DNA from: CAVRIA01 sp963721115
GTDB lineage: Bacteria > Desulfobacterota > Binatia > HRBIN30 > CADEER01
DNA length: 64,000 nucleotides
Direction: 5' to 3'
Assembly: GCA_963721115.1 (NCBI GenBank)
Contig: CAVRIA010000001.1
Span: forward strand, 1-64,000
In this document: piece after piece, positions 1 through 7,555 of the stretch
How the letters are laid out: each line of letters begins with the position of its first letter
Numbering within the stretch: position 1 is the stretch's first letter
The notes under the pieces: generated by a model
What the model saw: only the letters and a program-made list of their open reading frames with translations
What the model was told of the DNA's origin: nothing
Databases searched by the model: none
Translations under genes and position numbers: made by a program

Positions 1-1
1 A

Positions 2-1888
2 CCGATAGGCACGGTGGTCTGGAGCCCGGATGGTGCCACGATTGCCGTCGGGACCGGTGACGGCACGGTGTCGTTGCGGAATGCCGATACGGGAGCGATG
101 GTCGCGTCGTTCGAAGCCAACGTCGGGCCGGTGAGGAGCATCGCCTGGAATCCGCAAGGCCGCCGGCTCGCGTTCGCCGCCAATACCACCGTGAATGTGT
201 GGGATGTCGTCACGGACTCGTCGGTTGGGACGTTCGACGGCCACACCGACGAGGTGCGCAGCGTCGCCTGGAGCCCGGATGGGGATTGGATTGCTTCTGG
301 TTCGGCGGACCATACCGTGAAGGTTCGGGCAGCTGGGACAGGACGAGTCGTTGCAACGATGGGAGGTCAGACCGGTGAGGTCAACGGTGTCGCGTGGAGC
401 CCGGATGGCGGGGTGCTCGCCTCCACGGCATCGGACGGCACGGTGAAGGTCTGGGACGTCACGGCTCCCGCGATCGAGGTCCTGGACGGGCACAGGGATG
501 GAGTCGTCACGGTGGCGTGGAGCCCTGACGGCAGCGCGCTGGCTTCGGGCGCGAAAGACAAGACCATCAAGGTGTGGGAGGCGGCGACCGGCATTCTCAT
601 CGGAACATTCGAGGGGCACGCCGGCAGGATCTACAGCGTGGCCTGGAGTCGCGACGGTCGCCGGCTGGCTTCGGGCTCGGACAACGTCGTGAACGTGTGG
701 GACGTCGCGACGGGGAAGCTGCTGACGACCGCTCGCGGAACGACGATCACCAACACGATCGCCGACATCGTGTGGGACCCCGAGGCGCGCATCCTTGCGT
801 CGGGCGAAGAGAGGGCATGGATCGTCAAAGACGACACCCTCGAGGAGATCTACAACGGCTATGCCGATGACGTCGATGGTGTTGCGTGGAGCCCGGACGG
901 GCGAATGCTCGCGTCGTGCTCCTACGAAGGGGTGGTGACGCTTTCGGACGCGGCGAGTGGGCGAACGATCAAGACGTTCAAGGCCCACAATGTTCCCATC
1001 TGGAAGGTAGTGTGGGCCCCCTGGGGCGGTAGCGTCGCGTCGATCGGGTGGGACAACACAGTGAAGACGTGGGACGTCGCCTCCGGGGAGCTACTCGCGA
1101 CCTTCGAGGGACACCAGGACAGGATCACCACTGTCGCCTGGAGTCCGGATCGAGCGCGGCTCGCCTCGGGTTCGTTCGACGAGACCGTACGGATATGGAA
1201 CGCGGCTACAGGGAGGCTTCTAAAGGAGTTCAAAGGTCACGACGACCTCATCACGAGCGTCGCATGGAGCCCGGACGACGACACGCTCGCGTCGAGCTCA
1301 TCGGACGACACGATAAGGTTGTGGCGCGGATTCGCTCGAGAGTGGAACCTGGCGGAATACGTCCGCGGTGGATGGGTCCGACTCGACGGGGGAGCGCTGC
1401 GCTGGGATGCCACGTCGCGAAATCTACTGCAGGAGCGTCGCTTCCCGGTCATCAACGTGCCCCCGGGCACTCTTCTTGCGTCGTACGTGATGCCGGAAAC
1501 GAAAAGCGGGTTGGCGGAACGGCTCGTGGCCCTGTTTCGAGCACGAAGCGTTGCCAGTGCAGTCGCCGTGTGGCGGGCGAAGGCCGCAGAGGTCGGGCCG
1601 GACGCGCGAGAGAGAGAAACGTTCCTCGCAGCCGCGTGCGCTTTGGCCGCGACTGACCTCGAGGAAGGCACGACTTGGCGTGGTATCGAGCTGACCTCGG
1701 CGCTGACCGCCGCGCTGACGCCGGAATCCGTGAAGGCTCCCGCTGTGTCTCTCGCATGTCTGAATCTCGCTCGATGGCTCATCCATGCCGGGGCCGAGGA
1801 CGCGAAGCTGGATGGAGTGCGGCAGGCGCTGCTGTCCAGGCTTCGCGACGTTGCGTCGCGAGACTGGTTCGCAGCACTCTCGCGCTGA
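2..1888 (+). CDS. WD40-repeat protein, 5'-truncated by window edge
   Basis: The frame is open from the first bases of the window, so the true start lies upstream; the GTG at 14 is inside a WD blade, not a convincing start. The visible 628 residues hold about eleven WD40 blades, marked by recurring VAWSPDG, LASGS and VKVWD motifs, with blade seven degenerate. This is more than one seven-bladed propeller. A C-terminal region of roughly 170 residues (from about codon 455) is alpha-helical and Ala/Leu-rich and I do not recognise it. In bacteria such WD40 arrays commonly follow a STAND NTPase, kinase or peptidase domain; any such domain here would be outside the window. The role is probably protein-protein interaction; the effector is unknown. 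Confidence 0.85.
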   Translation, partial: PIGTVVWSPDGATIAVGTGDGTVSLRNADTGAMVASFEANVGPVRSIAWNPQGRRLAFAANTTVNVWDVVTDSSVGTFDGHTDEVRSVAWSPDGDWIASGSADHTVKVRAAGTGRVVATMGGQTGEVNGVAWSPDGGVLASTASDGTVKVWDVTAPAIEVLDGHRDGVVTVAWSPDGSALASGAKDKTIKVWEAATGILIGTFEGHAGRIYSVAWSRDGRRLASGSDNVVNVWDVATGKLLTTARGTTITNTIADIVWDPEARILASGEERAWIVKDDTLEEIYNGYADDVDGVAWSPDGRMLASCSYEGVVTLSDAASGRTIKTFKAHNVPIWKVVWAPWGGSVASIGWDNTVKTWDVASGELLATFEGHQDRITTVAWSPDRARLASGSFDETVRIWNAATGRLLKEFKGHDDLITSVAWSPDDDTLASSSSDDTIRLWRGFAREWNLAEYVRGGWVRLDGGALRWDATSRNLLQERRFPVINVPPGTLLASYVMPETKSGLAERLVALFRARSVASAVAVWRAKAAEVGPDARERETFLAAACALAATDLEEGTTWRGIELTSALTAALTPESVKAPAVSLACLNLARWLIHAGAEDAKLDGVRQALLSRLRDVASRDWFAALSR

Positions 1889-2037
1889 CTGAAGCTCGAA
1901 ACGGCGATACGCGCTCAGAGCGCGCCGCGCGAGCAGATCGACCGGGTCCTGCAGGCGCCGCATGCCCAGGTACCCGCCGCCCCGGGAGATGCCGTCGTGC
2001 ACCGTCTCTTCTCATCTTTTCGGAAGCGTCCCCACTG

Positions 2038-2295
2038 ATGCCTCCTTGCGACACGGTACCCAAGTACCTGAGCCGCTACACGTACCGGGTGGCGATCTCC
2101 AACGCCCCGCCGCTGAAGCTTCGGAGCGCAAGCGGCCGTCGCATCCTCTCGGTCGGCGACGGCGCGGTTCGCTTCCAGTACCGCGACTATGCCGACCACA
2201 ACCGCAGCAAGGAGATGACTCTCCCCGCCACCGAGCTCCTGCGTCGCTTTCTGCTGCACGTCGTCCCGCGCGGCTTCATGTGCATCCGCCACTAC
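2038..2295 (+). pseudogene. IS91-family transposase C-terminal fragment
   Basis: From the ATG at 2038 the frame reads KYLSRYTYRVAISN, then a region matching VRFQYRDYADHNRSKEMTL and RRFLLHVVPRGFM-IRHY. This is the conserved C-terminal part of IS91-type (Y2 HUH) transposases, where the usual motif is GF-RIRHYGFL. The catalytic HUH and tyrosine regions are absent, so it cannot transpose. The reading frame passes without a stop into a HicB-like C-terminus at about 2296. It is a remnant rather than a working element. The 149 bases between the WD40 stop and this ATG hold nothing I can identify. Confidence 0.75.
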
Positions 2296-2448
2296 GAGGT
2301 GCCCGAGCTGCCGGGCTGCGCGGCCGATGGTGCGACCTACAAGCAGGCCCTCGCGAATGCAGAAGTCGTAATCCGGGAGTGGATCGAGACCGCGCGTGAA
2401 CTAGGCCGACCGATCCCCGAGCCCAAAGGGCGGCTCCTGTATGCGTGA
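2296..2448 (+). pseudogene. HicB-family antitoxin C-terminal fragment fused to IS91 remnant
   Basis: In the same frame as the transposase remnant, residues after IRHY read EVPELPGCAADGATYKQALA and end in ELGRPIPEPKGRLLYA. This is the C-terminal half of the HicB antitoxin fold, whose usual N-terminal strand is missing. There is no HicA toxin next to it. The junction falls at a Tyr shared by both families (RHY / YYAEVPELPGC), which suggests joining at microhomology or a deletion. The product, if made (136 residues from 2038), would be a chimera. The family call is secure; function is doubtful. Confidence 0.7.
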
Positions 2449-3056
2449 GGGGCCGAACAAAAGCCATGCACGGAACCAAGGACCGGGACGTTGCTAGGCC
2501 CTGGGGGACGATGGTACGTTGCGGACGAATCTCGCTTGTCGTAGTCGATTCGCTCGATCATGCCTCGGCCCACTCCAGCGGCCGGAAGCGGTAGCGCTGT
2601 AGAGGCACCGGCTCCGTCTCCAGCTCCATCGCGCCGGCACCGCCGCGGCGGAGATGGATCCACCGCAACCAGTCGCGGTTGTCGGTCTGCGGATGGTCCT
2701 CGCGGTAGCGAGGGAAAAGGGGGGACGTTGCTCCGTTCCTTCCGTGGCTTTCTGTGGAGGAGCATTTATGGAGGCGCGACGCGCACCGCGAAAGGTTGAA
2801 CGGGCCGCAGCGGGGCAAAAAGCGAAGCCACGCCTGGTGACGGCGGATCGCAGTCAGGTCGAGCCTCGGCCGCTCGATCTGGATTCACTGATTCAGTCGA
2901 GGCATCGGGTGCGGGTGGCTGTCCGCTCCGCACATTCCCCCGCCTCTCCACAGCGCGGCCGCGTTCCAAGATCGCGTCTCGCCCTTGCCCGCCATCACAC
3001 CGCCAGAATAGAATCCCCATAATGCATGGGGATAGCCGACGGTGATCAGCGGTTCA
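2449..3056. other. intergenic accessory DNA without a supportable gene
   Basis: No convincing coding frame is visible over about 600 bases. The stretch contains copy 1 of a 34-bp dispersed repeat (2501-2534). An 11-base string, gggacgttgct, occurs twice (near 2487 and 2728) and resembles debris of REP-like elements. A small perfect inverted repeat lies at 3013-3020/3026-3033, just before the first attC-like site. Open frames on both strands here have no recognisable domain or ribosome binding site. Confidence 0.5.
2501..2534. repeat. 34-bp dispersed direct repeat, copy 1
   Basis: The 34 bases are identical to 5398-5431, in the same orientation and 2.9 kb apart. Flanking sequence is unrelated. 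Neither copy lies in a recognisable gene. Confidence 0.85.
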
Positions 3057-3154
3057 GTTCAACGGGGCCTTTCCGCCATCCGGCCGCGCGGTCACCGCAC
3101 CACTCGCGCCACGTCCGTGCGGCCGGATGGCGGAAAAACTCTTTATCGTTAGGC
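3057..3154 (+). repeat. attC-like integron recombination site A
   Basis: The left end GTTCAAC (3057-3063) matches the inverse core RYYYAAC and the right end GTTAGGC (3148-3154) matches the core GTTRRRY. Between them an 18-base perfect inverted repeat (3070-3087 with 3119-3136) surrounds a 31-base spacer. The layout and 98-bp length fit integron attC sites. The perfect arms lack the extrahelical bases usual in efficient sites, so activity is uncertain. The next gene starts 18 bases after the core, as expected for a cassette. Confidence 0.7.
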
Positions 3155-3172
3155 TACTCGGTGGTTCGCTCG

Positions 3173-3562
3173 ATGAGGCTCGAGTTCTTCGACGGTGCAG
3201 GCGAGGGGCGCGGACTCGTTCTCATCCACGGAGGCGCCGCCGAGGAAGTAGCCATCCTGCGCGGCGCTCTGCAGCGGCTCGACGCAGTCGGCGACCGTAC
3301 CGTGATTCACAACCTTGAATTCGTCGAGTCCGTTGCCGGATGTGGACTCATTGCGGCAGCTGCGTGCAAGGGCACAGGGGTCCGTTTGGCGACGGATGAA
3401 CATGCGTTCGAATGGGTTCTGTCGCCGGCCGAGTGGAACGACATTGCGTGGCTTCTTGGACCGTTCTGTGATGCCAGGGATCAATGGCCCGGGACTCAGT
3501 TCCAATACCTCAACCCGCACGGTGGCCCCCAGGTGATCTATTCCACGGGCCGGTCATGGTGA
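3173..3562 (+). CDS. orphan cassette protein, unknown function (129 aa)
   Basis: The ATG at 3173 begins MRLEFFDGAGEGRGLVLIHGG and the frame ends at TGA 3560-3562. An upstream in-frame start at 3026 would translate attC-A, so I prefer 3173. No signal peptide or membrane segment is visible and I recognise no domain. The product is acidic at the start, with a hydrophobic centre (VAGCGLIAAAA) and a conserved-looking FEWVLSPAEWNDIAWLLGPF stretch. It is flanked by attC-A 18 bases upstream and attC-B 6 bases downstream, the exact arrangement of a one-gene integron cassette (about 3149-3625). Real gene likely; function unknown. Confidence 0.65.
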   Translation: MRLEFFDGAGEGRGLVLIHGGAAEEVAILRGALQRLDAVGDRTVIHNLEFVESVAGCGLIAAAACKGTGVRLATDEHAFEWVLSPAEWNDIAWLLGPFCDARDQWPGTQFQYLNPHGGPQVIYSTGRSW

Positions 3563-3568
3563 CAGGCC

Positions 3569-3631
3569 CCCTAACTTCCTGGTGCAGCCGACGCGGGCTG
3601 CGGCCCGCGCGGCTGACCGCTCGCGTTAGCC
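3569..3631 (+). repeat. attC-like integron recombination site B
   Basis: The left end CCCTAAC (3569-3575) is one base off RYYYAAC and the right end GTTAGCC (3625-3631) one base off GTTRRRY. Inner arms cagccgacgcggg (3585-3597) and cccgcgcggctg (3604-3615) pair completely except for one unpaired A. An extrahelical base at this position is a hallmark of attC hairpins. The length of 63 bp is typical. It starts six bases after the stop of the preceding gene. Confidence 0.75.
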
Positions 3632-3660
3632 TCCATGAAGCCCTCGCGACATGCGGGACG

Positions 3661-3893
3661 ATGCACTTCGAACTGATCGGCAAGATCACCAAGGTCGAGA
3701 CGATTGCGACCGGGCGGGGTCTTCGCGACCTCAACCGCCTGCGCAAGCGTTATGGTCGAGCCGGTGGCGAAAGCTCAAAGGCGTGGCGTCAGTCCGAATC
3801 CCCGGTGGCGCGATTCGCCGAGTCGAGGTACATTGGTACGAAGCGCATGGGATCGGACGAGTGCGTATGAAGATCAAGCGGTTTCTCGACTGA
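3661..3893 (+). pseudogene. small conserved hypothetical (HWYEAHGIG family), frameshifted
   Basis: The ATG at 3661, 30 bases after attC-B, gives MHFELIGKITKVETIATGRG and then LNRLRKRYG in frame 1. The family continues WRKLKGVASVRIPGG and VEVHWYEAHGIGR-MKIKRFLD, which is found here in frame 3 up to TGA 3891-3893. One base is therefore missing (or two inserted) at about 3750-3760. I know this as a widespread small protein of unknown function. Its stop overlaps the start of the next gene (TGATG), which suggests translational coupling in the intact version. It could be a real lesion or an assembly indel. Confidence 0.65.
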
Positions 3894-4126
3894 TGGCGAC
3901 GGCGAACACCAAGAAGCGGCTCCTACTCTGCGTACGGAACGACGGGTGCGAGGATCTCGAGCCCCGCAAGCTGTATGAGCAGGTGGCCGACTCGCGTGCG
4001 GTCGAAGAAGGTTACGTGAGAGTCGTCGACGATTCCGGCGAGGACTATCTCTATCCGGCCAACTACTTTGTGGCGATTGAGTTACCGCGCGAGGCCGAGC
4101 GTGCACTCGCAGGCGTGGCGCGCTGA
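3893..4126 (+). CDS. conserved hypothetical protein (77 aa), partner of the preceding gene
   Basis: The start ATG overlaps the upstream stop (TGATG at 3891-3895). The product begins MATANTKKRLLLCVRNDGCE, followed by DLEPRKLYE and a conserved core EGYVRVVDDSGEDYLYPANYF. It is a small soluble protein with no signal peptide. I have seen this sequence type as a conserved hypothetical in environmental genomes, but no function is known to me. The overlap makes it the second gene of a two-gene cassette after attC-B. Confidence 0.65.
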   Translation: MATANTKKRLLLCVRNDGCEDLEPRKLYEQVADSRAVEEGYVRVVDDSGEDYLYPANYFVAIELPREAERALAGVAR

Positions 4127-4145
4127 GGCTGACCCGGCGTTGGAC
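4119..4145 (+). repeat. attC right-half-like sequence with GTTGGAC core
   Basis: The sequence ggctgacccggc followed by GTTGGAC (4139-4145) resembles the right arm and core of attC-B (ggctgaccgctcgc-GTTAGCC). The expected left half would fall inside the preceding gene. The only candidate there (GGCCAAC at about 4058) has no convincing pairing. This is a degenerate or half site. Confidence 0.4.
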
Positions 4146-4400
4146 CCGACCGGCTCGAGCTGTCGACCTGAGGGCACGCGGGACACAGGGACGACCCGAC
4201 CGAGTTTGCGAACTCGTACTGGTAGCCCCTGCGTCCCCTGGCCCATCCCTCCGGGCGAGTCGTCTTCCTTCATGAACTCGTCCGTGTCGCCCATACCGTC
4301 CCCTCTACCCTCCTTCATTAGCCCCATGGCTGCCCACCCGCCGCACGATCTCGACGCGACGTCCCGACGAGCCAGAGAGGTTCTTCGAGACGCGGACCGC

Positions 4401-5244
4401 ATGAGCCCCCAGCGGCCGATCATCTTCCTCCACGTTCCCAAGACGGGAGGGATGACCTTCAGCGCGATCGTCGCCCGTCAATTTCCGCGCACGGCCGTCT
4501 ATCAGATCGATGGCCGACTGAGCGCCTGCGCGGCTGAACTGAAGGGGCTCCCGGAGGCGCGCAGGCTGGGTATCCGATGCGTCTACGGACACGTGCCGTT
4601 CGGCCTGCACGAGTCTCTGCCGCGCTCGCCCGTCTATCTGACGCTCGTGCGAGACCCGGCGGAGCGGATCGTTTCGATCTACTACTATGCTCGCCGGCGG
4701 GTCGAATGGGGTCTCCACCAGCAGATTCTCGAAAGGAAGCTGTCACTGCGGGACTTCGTCACCAGTGAGATCGCCGCGGAATTCCACAACCAACAGACCC
4801 AGATGTTGAGCGGGCAGACGGGCCCGTCGATCATGTCGACGCGCTCGCCAGGGCGACGAGAAACCTGACCGACTGCTTCGCCCTGGCCGGGGTGACGGAG
4901 CGCTTCGACGAATCGGTGTTGCTGTGTCGCAGCCTGTTCGGCTGGAAGCACTCTCCTACTACAAGGCAAACGTGAACCGCCACCGACCTCGACTCTGCGA
5001 GATCCCGCGTTCGACGATCGAGATCATCGAGCAGAGGAACGGCTTGGATCTGGAGCTGTACGAGATCGTCAGACGGCGGTTCGATACGCTCGTACGGGAA
5101 TGTCCCGCCGTCGAGCGCGATCTCCAACGGTTTCGACGATTCAACCGCCTCTACAGCTCGGCCGCGTCGTTGCTCGCCGCTCCGATCAATCTGCTCGGTC
5201 GCAACCGAGGCAAGCTCTTTCGCGACAGTCGGAGTAGGCGGTAG
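4401..5244 (+). pseudogene. sulfotransferase family 2 gene, two frameshifts
   Basis: The ATG at 4401 begins MSPQRPIIFLHVPKTGGMTF. The HVPKTGG motif is the PAPS 5'-phosphosulfate loop of Golgi/heparan-type sulfotransferases (Sulfotransfer_2). LTLVRDPAERIVSIYYYARR carries the second, 3'-phosphate motif. After SGQTGP the frame shifts at about 4820-4835 to read VDALARATRNLTDCFALAGV, then shifts again at about 4955-4960 (GWKHS to YYKANVNRHRP) and ends at 5244. The intact protein would be about 280 residues and would sulfate a carbohydrate or similar acceptor. Two indels in 140 bases point to a decayed gene or poor sequence. An in-frame ATG at 4326 is an alternative start. Confidence 0.75.
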
Positions 5245-5397
5245 GAGCAGACCGAAAAACACGAAGACGCCCGAAGCGCCGCTTGCGTCTGCCGGCGGCG
5301 ACCCGTACAGAGCCTGCGATGCCCGGCGGGTCGGCGAAGCGGCTGGCGGCGGGCGCGCTGGTCGCGTCAGCGGTGGCGCTGGTCGTCTGGTGGGTTT

Positions 5398-5431
5398 CTG
5401 GGGGACGATGGTACGTTGCGGACGAATCTCG
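5398..5431. repeat. 34-bp dispersed direct repeat, copy 2
   Basis: Identical to 2501-2534. This copy also forms an inverted repeat with downstream sequence: acgatggtacg (5405-5415) pairs perfectly with cgtaccatcgt (5457-5467). The 260-base gap 5245-5505 holds no other feature I can support. Confidence 0.85.
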
Positions 5432-5505
5432 CACCCGTGGGCGGGATCGGACGGATCGTACCATCGTGCCTCTGTGCCTCCGATCCGACTTCATCTCGGA
5501 CCGGT

Positions 5506-6936
5506 TCACTTGCTTCTCGGTGCCTCCGCCCTGGCGAGCGTCCGCCAGGGGGCCGCGTCCTCGAGCTCGAGCGCCAGCTGAAGCAGGAGACCATCTTGAC
5601 CGGGGGCGGCGGTGAACATCATGCCGATCGGAAGATTCAGGGCCGCGTCGTGGCCGAGCGGCAGGCTGATTGACGGACTACCCGAGGCGTTGGCGAGGGG
5701 CGTGAAGCCGGTCCATTCCACGATCCGGGGGAAGACCACATCGTAGGGCAGGTCCATTCCCAGGTAACCGACTTCAGGAGCGATCCGGTTCAGCGTCGGT
5801 GACAGGACCACGTCGAACCGCTCAAACACGGGCTCGATGTCGGCTGCGGATCTTCGCAGGCGGAAGATCGCCCCCGGGGTGCTGGCGATTCGCTTGTGGA
5901 ACCGTGCGGCGAGGCCGTGGGTGAGATGGGTCAGCCTCGACCTGTCGAAGCTCCGGTCGAACAATCGCCGGCCGGCGGTCCGGACGACGAACGCGAGCAA
6001 GGCGTACAAGTGGATGAAGTCCTCGGCGAACTGGGCGGAAACCGGCGCCGCTATCAGCTCCACATGATGGCCAAGCTCCTCCAGCAGTGTCACCGTGTTG
6101 TCGAAGGCGGCTCTGGTCGGTGCGTCCACCTCACCCACAGGCGACTTGATGACCGCACCGAACCGGAGTCGTCGTTCGGGGTGGGTTCTGATGCGATCCA
6201 TGGGCGGCAGCCGGCGATTGCGGAATCGCTTCTCCGCCTCGGCGTAGTAGAGAGTCGTGTCCCGAACGCTGCGACTGAGCACGCCGTCGACCACGATGTT
6301 GACGGGCAGCAGCTTCGCGGCCGCGGGCGTGAGCAGCCGCCCTCGAGTCGGCTTGAGCCCGACGAGACCACAACAGGCGGCGGGGATGCGGATGGAGCCG
6401 CCGCCATCGGCGCCGTGTGCTATGGGCACAACGCCCGCGGCGACCAGTGCCGCCGAGCCACCTGACGAGCCGCCGGCCGTGTGGTCCAGGTTCCAGGGGT
6501 TGCGGGTGGGTTCCGCGTGTGGGAACTCGGTGGAAGGCGGGAATCCAAATTCGGGGAGCGTGCTCTTGCCGAGGCAGACCATGCCCATGTCGAACATCTG
6601 TTGCGCGAGGCCCTCCGTGTGCTGTGCTGGGCCGACCGCGTCGAGCGCCTCCGAACCATGCCGTGTCGGCAACCCCTCCACGTCGATCAGGTCCTTGATG
6701 AACGTCGGCACACCGGCGAACGCGCCCGGCACCATCTTGGCGGCGGTCCGCACCGCGCGCTCGAAATCGGGGGTGACGATGGCGTTGATCGACGACTCGA
6801 TCCGCTCGGCGCGGGTGACGGCAGCGGTCACCACCTCGGTGGTGCTGAGTTCACCCGCGCGGATGGCCTCTGCCGTGGCGACGGCATCGAGCTGGGCTAA
6901 CTCGTCAGTGAACGCGTGAACCGTTGGGGTTGGCAT
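5506..6936 (-). CDS. amidase signature family hydrolase
   Basis: The 476-residue product is a full-length amidase-signature enzyme. The Ser-cisSer-Lys triad is visible: Lys81 in GVPTFIKDLIDV, the cis-Ser in TAGGSSGGSAA (157/158) and the nucleophile Ser181 in GADGGGSIRIPAA. The family hydrolyses carboxylic amides (fatty acid amides, aryl acylamides, nylon oligomers, Glu-tRNA in GatA); the substrate cannot be read from sequence. No GatB/GatC neighbours are present and there is no signal peptide, so a cytoplasmic stand-alone amidase is likely. It is the only clear minus-strand gene in the accessory block, so it is probably not a cassette gene. Confidence 0.9.
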   Translation of the reverse strand: MPTPTVHAFTDELAQLDAVATAEAIRAGELSTTEVVTAAVTRAERIESSINAIVTPDFERAVRTAAKMVPGAFAGVPTFIKDLIDVEGLPTRHGSEALDAVGPAQHTEGLAQQMFDMGMVCLGKSTLPEFGFPPSTEFPHAEPTRNPWNLDHTAGGSSGGSAALVAAGVVPIAHGADGGGSIRIPAACCGLVGLKPTRGRLLTPAAAKLLPVNIVVDGVLSRSVRDTTLYYAEAEKRFRNRRLPPMDRIRTHPERRLRFGAVIKSPVGEVDAPTRAAFDNTVTLLEELGHHVELIAAPVSAQFAEDFIHLYALLAFVVRTAGRRLFDRSFDRSRLTHLTHGLAARFHKRIASTPGAIFRLRRSAADIEPVFERFDVVLSPTLNRIAPEVGYLGMDLPYDVVFPRIVEWTGFTPLANASGSPSISLPLGHDAALNLPIGMMFTAAPGQDGLLLQLALELEDAAPWRTLARAEAPRSK

Positions 6937-7336
6937 GTTGAGTCGGTCGGCCTGATTAGCACCAACTAAATCCCTGGGCCAACTGTCTCACTTTCACTGA
7001 TACCCTCCGCAGGGATACCCTTGCCAGACTTGGCCAGGAGGTCTCGTACCTCCGTCAGTAGGCTGACCATCTGATTGACCTTCATGGTTGCACGCTGCTT
7101 CGCGAAGGCACGAGGCACCCTTGGTGGCACAACCCATCGCTCGGCAAGCGGAGTGCGGTGCCGCGGCATTCCGAGGTCAACAACCACCTTGTTCGAAAAA
7201 TTTGCGGCGATCTCGGTGTTCCACGCTGGGGGCGCGGCTGACCGTCGGCGTTCGGCTGGTGACAGCGACGGGAGAGGATAAGGAACGTTGCCGATTGCAG
7301 TTTGCGGCCGCTACGGAAGGATGCAATCCTGCGCGC
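6937..7336. other. 400-bp gap with a decayed minus-strand frame
   Basis: A minus-strand frame from about 7220 down to 6966 reads NTEIAANFSNKVVVDLGMPR, then TPLAERWVVPPRVPRAF and MKVNQMVSLLTEVRDLLAKS. The composition looks protein-like but I recognise no family and see no good start, so it may be the tail of a lost gene. An attC right-half-like sequence lies at 7232-7256. The remainder precedes the antitoxin gene. Confidence 0.35.
7232..7256 (+). repeat. attC right-half-like sequence
   Basis: The string gcgcggctgaccg (7232-7244) is identical to the right arms of attC-B and attC-D and is followed by GTTCGGC (7250-7256), one base off the core GTTRRRY. No left half with complementary cagccg is visible upstream, where the decayed minus-strand frame begins. 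It looks like the surviving half of a disrupted site, 80 bases before the antitoxin ATG. Confidence 0.5.
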
Positions 7337-7552
7337 ATGGAAGCGCCGCTAACTGCTCGGGACCTTTGGCCATTGCTCCTCAAGTTGCCCCACGATGAGC
7401 AGCTGCGTCTCGCCAAGCTCGCGTTGTACGCCGCCTCGGCCGGCGGCCGCGAGGACTCGCGCGCGTATCAGGTGGCCCCGCCAGCGAAGGATGAGTTCTC
7501 GGTTGCCGACAACCCTCTGGCCTGGGAAGGCGAGGGCTGGGACGAGTATTGA
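7337..7552 (+). CDS. antitoxin of a PemK/MazF-type toxin-antitoxin pair
   Basis: The ATG at 7337 gives 71 residues beginning MEAPLTARDLWPLLLKLPHD and ending in an acidic, aromatic tail (DNPLAWEGEGWDEY). Such short proteins with a helical N-terminus and a disordered acidic C-terminus directly before pemK/mazF genes are the antitoxins that wrap around the toxin. The stop is three bases before the toxin ATG, so the two are co-translated. A family name beyond this positional and compositional call is not secure. Antitoxin-toxin complexes usually repress their own promoter; I cannot define the operator. Confidence 0.7.
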   Translation: MEAPLTARDLWPLLLKLPHDEQLRLAKLALYAASAGGREDSRAYQVAPPAKDEFSVADNPLAWEGEGWDEY

Positions 7553-7555
7553 CCG

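Noticed and set aside
2654..3022. Plus-strand frame of 122 codons in the gap before attC-A, and the minus-strand frame at 2558-2818
   Set aside because: No ribosome binding site, no recognisable domain and basic low-complexity composition. The minus-strand frame has protein-like bits (RYREDHPQTDN) but no family I can name.
4058..4145. A full attC site ending at GTTGGAC 4139-4145
   Set aside because: A possible left end GGCCAAC exists at about 4058, but the arms between do not pair convincingly and lie in a coding region; kept only as a half site.
5283..5615. Frame with a short hydrophobic helix (AAGALVASAVALVVWWVSGG)
   Set aside because: It runs into the 34-bp repeat and then over the antisense end of the amidase gene; no convincing start and no family.
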